A stretch of 33,049 bases of DNA from contig JAUIEM010000053.1 of assembly GCA_030428695.1 (NCBI GenBank), positions 1 through 33,049 on the forward strand, read 5' to 3'. This document shows, piece by piece, positions 29,512 through 33,049 of the stretch; positions within the stretch are counted from its first letter, which is position 1, and the number at the start of each line of letters is the position of its first letter. Below the pieces are notes generated by a model. That model was not told where the DNA came from, searched no databases, and worked only from the letters and a program-made list of their open reading frames with translations. The translations under genes and the position numbers were made by a program. The stretch comes from a bacterium (GTDB lineage: Bacteria > Planctomycetota > J058 > JAJDCP01).

Positions 29512-32500
29512 ATGGCCAAGCGATACCAGGGATACCTGTCGCCGAACATTCTGCAGGACATCAACTCCGTGATGACCCTGAACATCCAGAGCCCCCGGGA
29601 CGCCGAGGATCTGGTGGTCAAGCTCTGGGAGTTCGATGTCTGGCAGGATGCCAAGGGGCTGCACCACGAGGGCACGGACAACGATCTGCTCGCGACGATC
29701 ACCGGGAACGTCAGCAAGCGGAAGTTCCAGTCCTCGATGGTCGACATCAAGGGCGGCTCCGGCGGCGAGCCGGTCCTGAAGTTCCAGATCAAGGGTGACG
29801 ACCAGGTCCACGAGGTCCCGATCGTCGGCGAGAAGGACGAGAAGGAAGGCGCGAACTTCGAGATCGGCTTCACGATCGAGCACGCGGGGGTCGAGGTCTA
29901 CCGCTCGCCGGACGTCGCGCTGGTCAAGAATCCGCAGGCCGAGACGATGGACCTCGACGTCGAGTTCGCGGACGCCAAGGGTGGCGACGACGCGGGCGAG
30001 GCCTCGGTGATGGTGCGCACGCCGGACGGCAAGGTGCACGAGCGCAAGTCGCGGCTGCGCGGCGGGCGTCTGCAGCTCAGCGGGCTGCCCCGCGGCCTGG
30101 TCAGCCTCGGCTTCCTCGGCCTCGACAAGCGGGCGGTGAAGCAGGCCAAGGACTCGGCGAAGAAGCTCGCCGAGAAGCAGAAGCAGAAGCTCGAGGACAC
30201 CAAGAAGAAGGCGCTCGAGAAGGCGAAGGAAGAGCTCGACGAGCTCAAGAAGAAGTTCGACAAGGACCAGAAGCAGGTCGACGAAGACAAGAAGCACTAC
30301 AAAGAAGAGCAGAAGAAGCTCGACGAGGAAAAGAAGAAGCTCGAGCAGGACAAAGCCAAGCTCGACGAAGAGAAGAAGAAGCTCGAGGAAGAGAAAAAGA
30401 AGCTCGCCGAGGAACAGAAGAAGCTCGACGAGCAGAAGAAACAGCTCGAGGAAGACAAGAAGAAGCTCGAAGAGGACAAGAAGAACGCCGGCAAGGGCGG
30501 CGCCTACGATCCGAAGAGCGCGGAAGGGGCGGGCGGCCTGACCAGCACCGGTACCGGCGTCGAGGAGACGAAGATCGTCTCCGCCGGCAAGGGTGGTCCG
30601 GGCTACGACCCGAAGTACGCCAAGGGCACCGGCAACCTGCGCGGCGACTTCAAGCCCGAGGCGGCCGAGGGCAAGGGCGAGACCAGCGACCCGAACAAGC
30701 TGCTCAACGCGCGCTGGGAGAAGCCGAAGGGGCGTCCGGACGACGAGGTCAAGCTGCTGGTCGATGCGGGCAAGGGTCTCGCCGACGGCACCGAGGTCAC
30801 CTTCGAGCTCAAGGAAGAGGACAAGGACGGCCAGCACGACGACGTCACCACCCTCAAGGGCACGGTCAAGGACGGCAAGGCCGAGGCGACCTGGAAGGTC
30901 ATCTACGTCGAGGACACCGACGACGAGCTGACGGACCAGGAGAAGAAGTGGGAAGAGGAAGGCTTCGGCGACTTCAGCCTGCCGGAGCTGTTCTTCATCG
31001 CGAAGGCCGACGGAGCCGAGGCGAAGTCGGGCCTGTTCCAGATCGCCGACACCATCGAGGGCGTGCTCGAGTACGACGACGGCTCGCCGATGGCGAACCG
31101 CAAGTTCGAGCTGCTGTTCGAGAAGGGCGGCAAGCTGGCGGGGAAGACGGACGAGAAGGGCCACTTCAAGGTCGAGAACGTGCCGCCGGGCGCGGCCGAC
31201 CTCAAGCTGATCGACGATCCGGCCGGCGGCACGCCGCAGTCGGAGAAACAGGCGAGCGACGCGAGCGCGGCGGCTGCAGCGGCCGCGGGTGCGGCAGCCG
31301 GAGCGGCCGTCGGAGCCGCGGCCGGGGTCGCGGCGACCCGCGGCGGCGACGCCAAGACCGACGCGCCGGCCGACGGGAAGACCGACCAGCCGTCCGATGA
31401 GAAGAAGGACGAGACCAAGGACGAGAAGAAGGACGAGAAGAAGGACGAGAAGAAGGACGAGAAGAAGGACGAAGAGAAGGGCGAGCTCAGCAACGCGCGC
31501 TGGAGCAAGGAGAAGGTGCGGCCCGGCGACAAGGTCGAGCTGCTGGTCGACGTCGACAAGAGCCTGCCCGACGGCACCGAGGTCACCTTCGAGATCGAGG
31601 AGCGCGACGAGGACGGCAAGCACGACTTCGTCAAGAACCTGACCGCCAAGGCCGAGGGCGGCGTCGCCAAGGCCGAGTGGGAGGTCGAGTACGTGTCCGA
31701 CGAGGACGACGTGCTGACCGACCAGGAGAAGAAGTGGCAGGCCGACGGCTTCAAGGACGCGACCCTGCCCGAGCTCGCCTTCAAGGCCAAGGCGAAGAAC
31801 TGCGACAGCCAGCCGGAGTCGGGGATCCTGACCATCGCCGACTTCGTCGAGGGCACCCTCGAGTTCGAAGACGGCAAGCCGATGGCGAACCGCAAGTTCG
31901 AGCTCGTCTTCGCGGGCGGCGGCAAGATCGCCGGCCAGACGGACGAGAAGGGCCACTTCAAGGTCGACAACGTGCCTCCCGGCGACTGCAAGCTGCAGTT
32001 CGTCGATGACGCGCCGACCACCCCGAAGCCCCAGGCCGACGACGGCGTGCCGAGCGGCACCGACCTGGTCAGCGACCCGACCAGACCGCAGGCCTCCAGT
32101 GGCGGTGGCGCGGCCGCCGCGGCGGCGGCTGCTGCGGCGGGCGCGGCCGGTGGAGCGGCGGTCGGCGCAGCGGCGGGTGCCGCGGCCGGCATCGCTGCGG
32201 GCGCGGGAAAGGGCGGCGGAGAGTACGACCCGAAGACGGCGACCGGGCCCGACGGCCAGGGCGGCGGCGGAACCTACGACCCGAAGAGCGCCGACGGCGC
32301 CGGGTCTCCGACCGACGGCAAGAAGGACGACGAGCAGAAGGAAGAGACCGGCGACCTGCGCAACGCGCGCTGGAGCAAGGAGAAGGTGCGCCCCGGCGAC
32401 GAGGTCGAGCTGACGGTCGACGTCGACAAGAAGCTCGAGGGCACCGAGGTGACCTTCGAGATCGAGGAGCGCGACGAGGACGGCAAGCACGACTTCATCC

Positions 32501-33049
32501 AGAACCTGACCGCCAAGGCCGAGAATGGCGTCGCGAAGGTCACCTGGACCGTCGAGTACATCCCCGACACCGACGACACCCTGACCGACCAGGAGAAGAA
32601 GTGGGAAGAGCAGGGTTTCGAGGCCGCGACCCTGCCCGAGCTGGTCTTCAAGGCGAAGGCGCGCAACTGCGACAGCCAGCCGGAGTCCGGTGTGCTGACC
32701 ATCGCGGACTTCATCGAAGGCACCCTGACCCTCGACGACGGTCAGCCGATGGCGAACCGCAAGTTCAAGCTGGTCTTCTCGCCGAAGGGTGAGATCGCCG
32801 GCCAGACGGACGAGAAGGGCCACTTCCGCATCGAGAACGTGCCGCCGGGTGATTGCAAGCTGGTCTTCACCGACGAGGAGACCAAGCCGACGCCGCAGAC
32901 CGACGGGCAGCCGGACGTGCCGACGGGCGGCACCCCGCAGACCGACGGCAAGCCGGACGTGCCGACGGGCGGCACCCCGCAGACCGACGGCAAGCCGGAC
33001 GTGCCGACGGGCGGCACCCCGCAGACCGACGGCAAGCCGGACGTGCCGA
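29512..33049 (+). CDS. giant modular protein, incomplete at the window edge, contractile-tip-like repeats
   Basis: At least 1179 residues, with no stop before the window ends. The N-terminal domain (1 to about 145) and a small beta domain (to about 205) come first. A long Lys/Glu coiled coil follows (about 210-325, repeats of KKLEEEKKKL type). Three homologous modules lie at about 388-567, 656-832 and 945-1122. Each has NARW, GTEVTFE, LTDQEKKW, LPEL-F-KAK, ANRKFEL and TDEKGHFK-VENVPPG. Ala/Gly-rich linkers (about 582-609 and 861-901), DEKK-rich stretches and GGxYDPKSA spacers separate them. The visible end is a GGTPQTDGKPDVPT repeat. The module pattern is one I associate with C-terminal parts of VgrG-like or phage-tail-like proteins (from memory). 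ATG 29512 has GAAGAGGG upstream. No signal peptide. Confidence 0.85.
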   Translation, partial: MAKRYQGYLSPNILQDINSVMTLNIQSPRDAEDLVVKLWEFDVWQDAKGLHHEGTDNDLLATITGNVSKRKFQSSMVDIKGGSGGEPVLKFQIKGDDQVHEVPIVGEKDEKEGANFEIGFTIEHAGVEVYRSPDVALVKNPQAETMDLDVEFADAKGGDDAGEASVMVRTPDGKVHERKSRLRGGRLQLSGLPRGLVSLGFLGLDKRAVKQAKDSAKKLAEKQKQKLEDTKKKALEKAKEELDELKKKFDKDQKQVDEDKKHYKEEQKKLDEEKKKLEQDKAKLDEEKKKLEEEKKKLAEEQKKLDEQKKQLEEDKKKLEEDKKNAGKGGAYDPKSAEGAGGLTSTGTGVEETKIVSAGKGGPGYDPKYAKGTGNLRGDFKPEAAEGKGETSDPNKLLNARWEKPKGRPDDEVKLLVDAGKGLADGTEVTFELKEEDKDGQHDDVTTLKGTVKDGKAEATWKVIYVEDTDDELTDQEKKWEEEGFGDFSLPELFFIAKADGAEAKSGLFQIADTIEGVLEYDDGSPMANRKFELLFEKGGKLAGKTDEKGHFKVENVPPGAADLKLIDDPAGGTPQSEKQASDASAAAAAAAGAAAGAAVGAAAGVAATRGGDAKTDAPADGKTDQPSDEKKDETKDEKKDEKKDEKKDEKKDEEKGELSNARWSKEKVRPGDKVELLVDVDKSLPDGTEVTFEIEERDEDGKHDFVKNLTAKAEGGVAKAEWEVEYVSDEDDVLTDQEKKWQADGFKDATLPELAFKAKAKNCDSQPESGILTIADFVEGTLEFEDGKPMANRKFELVFAGGGKIAGQTDEKGHFKVDNVPPGDCKLQFVDDAPTTPKPQADDGVPSGTDLVSDPTRPQASSGGGAAAAAAAAAAGAAGGAAVGAAAGAAAGIAAGAGKGGGEYDPKTATGPDGQGGGGTYDPKSADGAGSPTDGKKDDEQKEETGDLRNARWSKEKVRPGDEVELTVDVDKKLEGTEVTFEIEERDEDGKHDFIQNLTAKAENGVAKVTWTVEYIPDTDDTLTDQEKKWEEQGFEAATLPELVFKAKARNCDSQPESGVLTIADFIEGTLTLDDGQPMANRKFKLVFSPKGEIAGQTDEKGHFRIENVPPGDCKLVFTDEETKPTPQTDGQPDVPTGGTPQTDGKPDVPTGGTPQTDGKPDVPTGGTPQTDGKPDVP
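32890..33049. repeat. 42-bp tandem repeats, at least 3.8 copies, running off the window
   Basis: Units at 32890-32931, 32932-32973, 32974-33015 and 33016 onward are nearly identical. Each encodes the 14-residue unit TPQTDGKPDVPTGG of the giant protein. The first copy has Q for K. The array probably continues past the window and may explain why the sequence ends here, since long near-identical repeats break assemblies. Confidence 0.9.

Noticed and set aside
29485..32823. A 1112-residue open frame on the minus strand
   Set aside because: It is the mirror of the giant plus-strand gene: long LLLFLELLL-type runs are the antisense of the Lys/Glu coiled coil. The plus strand has the ribosome-binding site, repeats and domains.

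Overview
The window is about 33 kb of very GC-rich bacterial DNA, densely packed with short operons. Many neighbouring genes overlap as GTGA, ATGA or TGATG, which suggests translational coupling. The best guess for the host is a planctomycete-like or other environmental bacterium of the deep-branching, high-GC kind. The clues are a large FHA-transmembrane-PKD protein whose C-terminus resembles planctomycete DUF1549/DUF1553 proteins, an ABC_export-type permease, and several proteins of unknown family. No rRNA or other taxonomic marker is present, so this is an inference. No rRNA, tRNA, CRISPR array or transposase gene was seen.

Layout from left to right. (1) 1-686 is non-standard sequence at the window edge: an imperfect inverted repeat, three 30-bp tandem repeats and what looks like a frame-broken gene remnant. 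(2) 687-2063 encodes a MATE efflux pump, convergent with a small DksA/TraR-type zinc-finger gene (2067-2420, minus). (3) 2577-8800 is a tight four-gene operon: a TPR protein, a double winged-helix protein, an ORC/AAA-like ATPase, and a fusion of a Cas4-like Fe-S nuclease to a HerA/FtsK-type ATPase. This is the best candidate for an undescribed DNA-processing or genome-defence system. (4) 8801-8955 is an intergenic inverted-repeat element of MITE type. (5) 8956-12118 (minus) is an operon of a lysine-rich repeat membrane protein, a four-cluster ferredoxin (NapF-like) and selenocysteine synthase SelA. (6) 12372-14791 is an ABC exporter, ATPase plus permease. (7) 14798-16680 (minus) is a zinc-ribbon protein followed by a secreted cyanophycinase-like peptidase. 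(8) 16742-20317 is phosphomannomutase/phosphoglucomutase, a disordered membrane protein and a methylene-THF dehydrogenase resembling the monofunctional yeast MTD1 enzyme, closed by a strong hairpin. (9) 20547-21665 is an RNA 2'-phosphotransferase (KptA/Tpt1) fused to a NUDIX hydrolase. (10) 21794-25127 runs through a periplasmic helical-repeat protein, a glutaredoxin-like protein, a PLDc_N-like membrane protein, an archaemetzincin-like lipoprotein protease and a class V PLP enzyme. (11) 25218-28231 is the FHA protein and a sulfatase-fold protein. (12) 28315 to the window end is a two-gene unit behind a near-consensus promoter. The first gene has four tandem transthyretin-like repeats. The second is a giant modular protein (at least 1179 residues, running off the window) with a coiled coil and three 175-180-residue repeats of a type I associate with tip and baseplate proteins of contractile injection systems.

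Several promoters with sigma70-like boxes (TTGnnn, 16-17 bp spacer, TAnnnT) can be read by eye and fit the operon boundaries. Many overlapping reading frames on both strands are artefacts of GC-rich coding sequence and were left out. Functional calls come from motifs read by eye, not from database searches.
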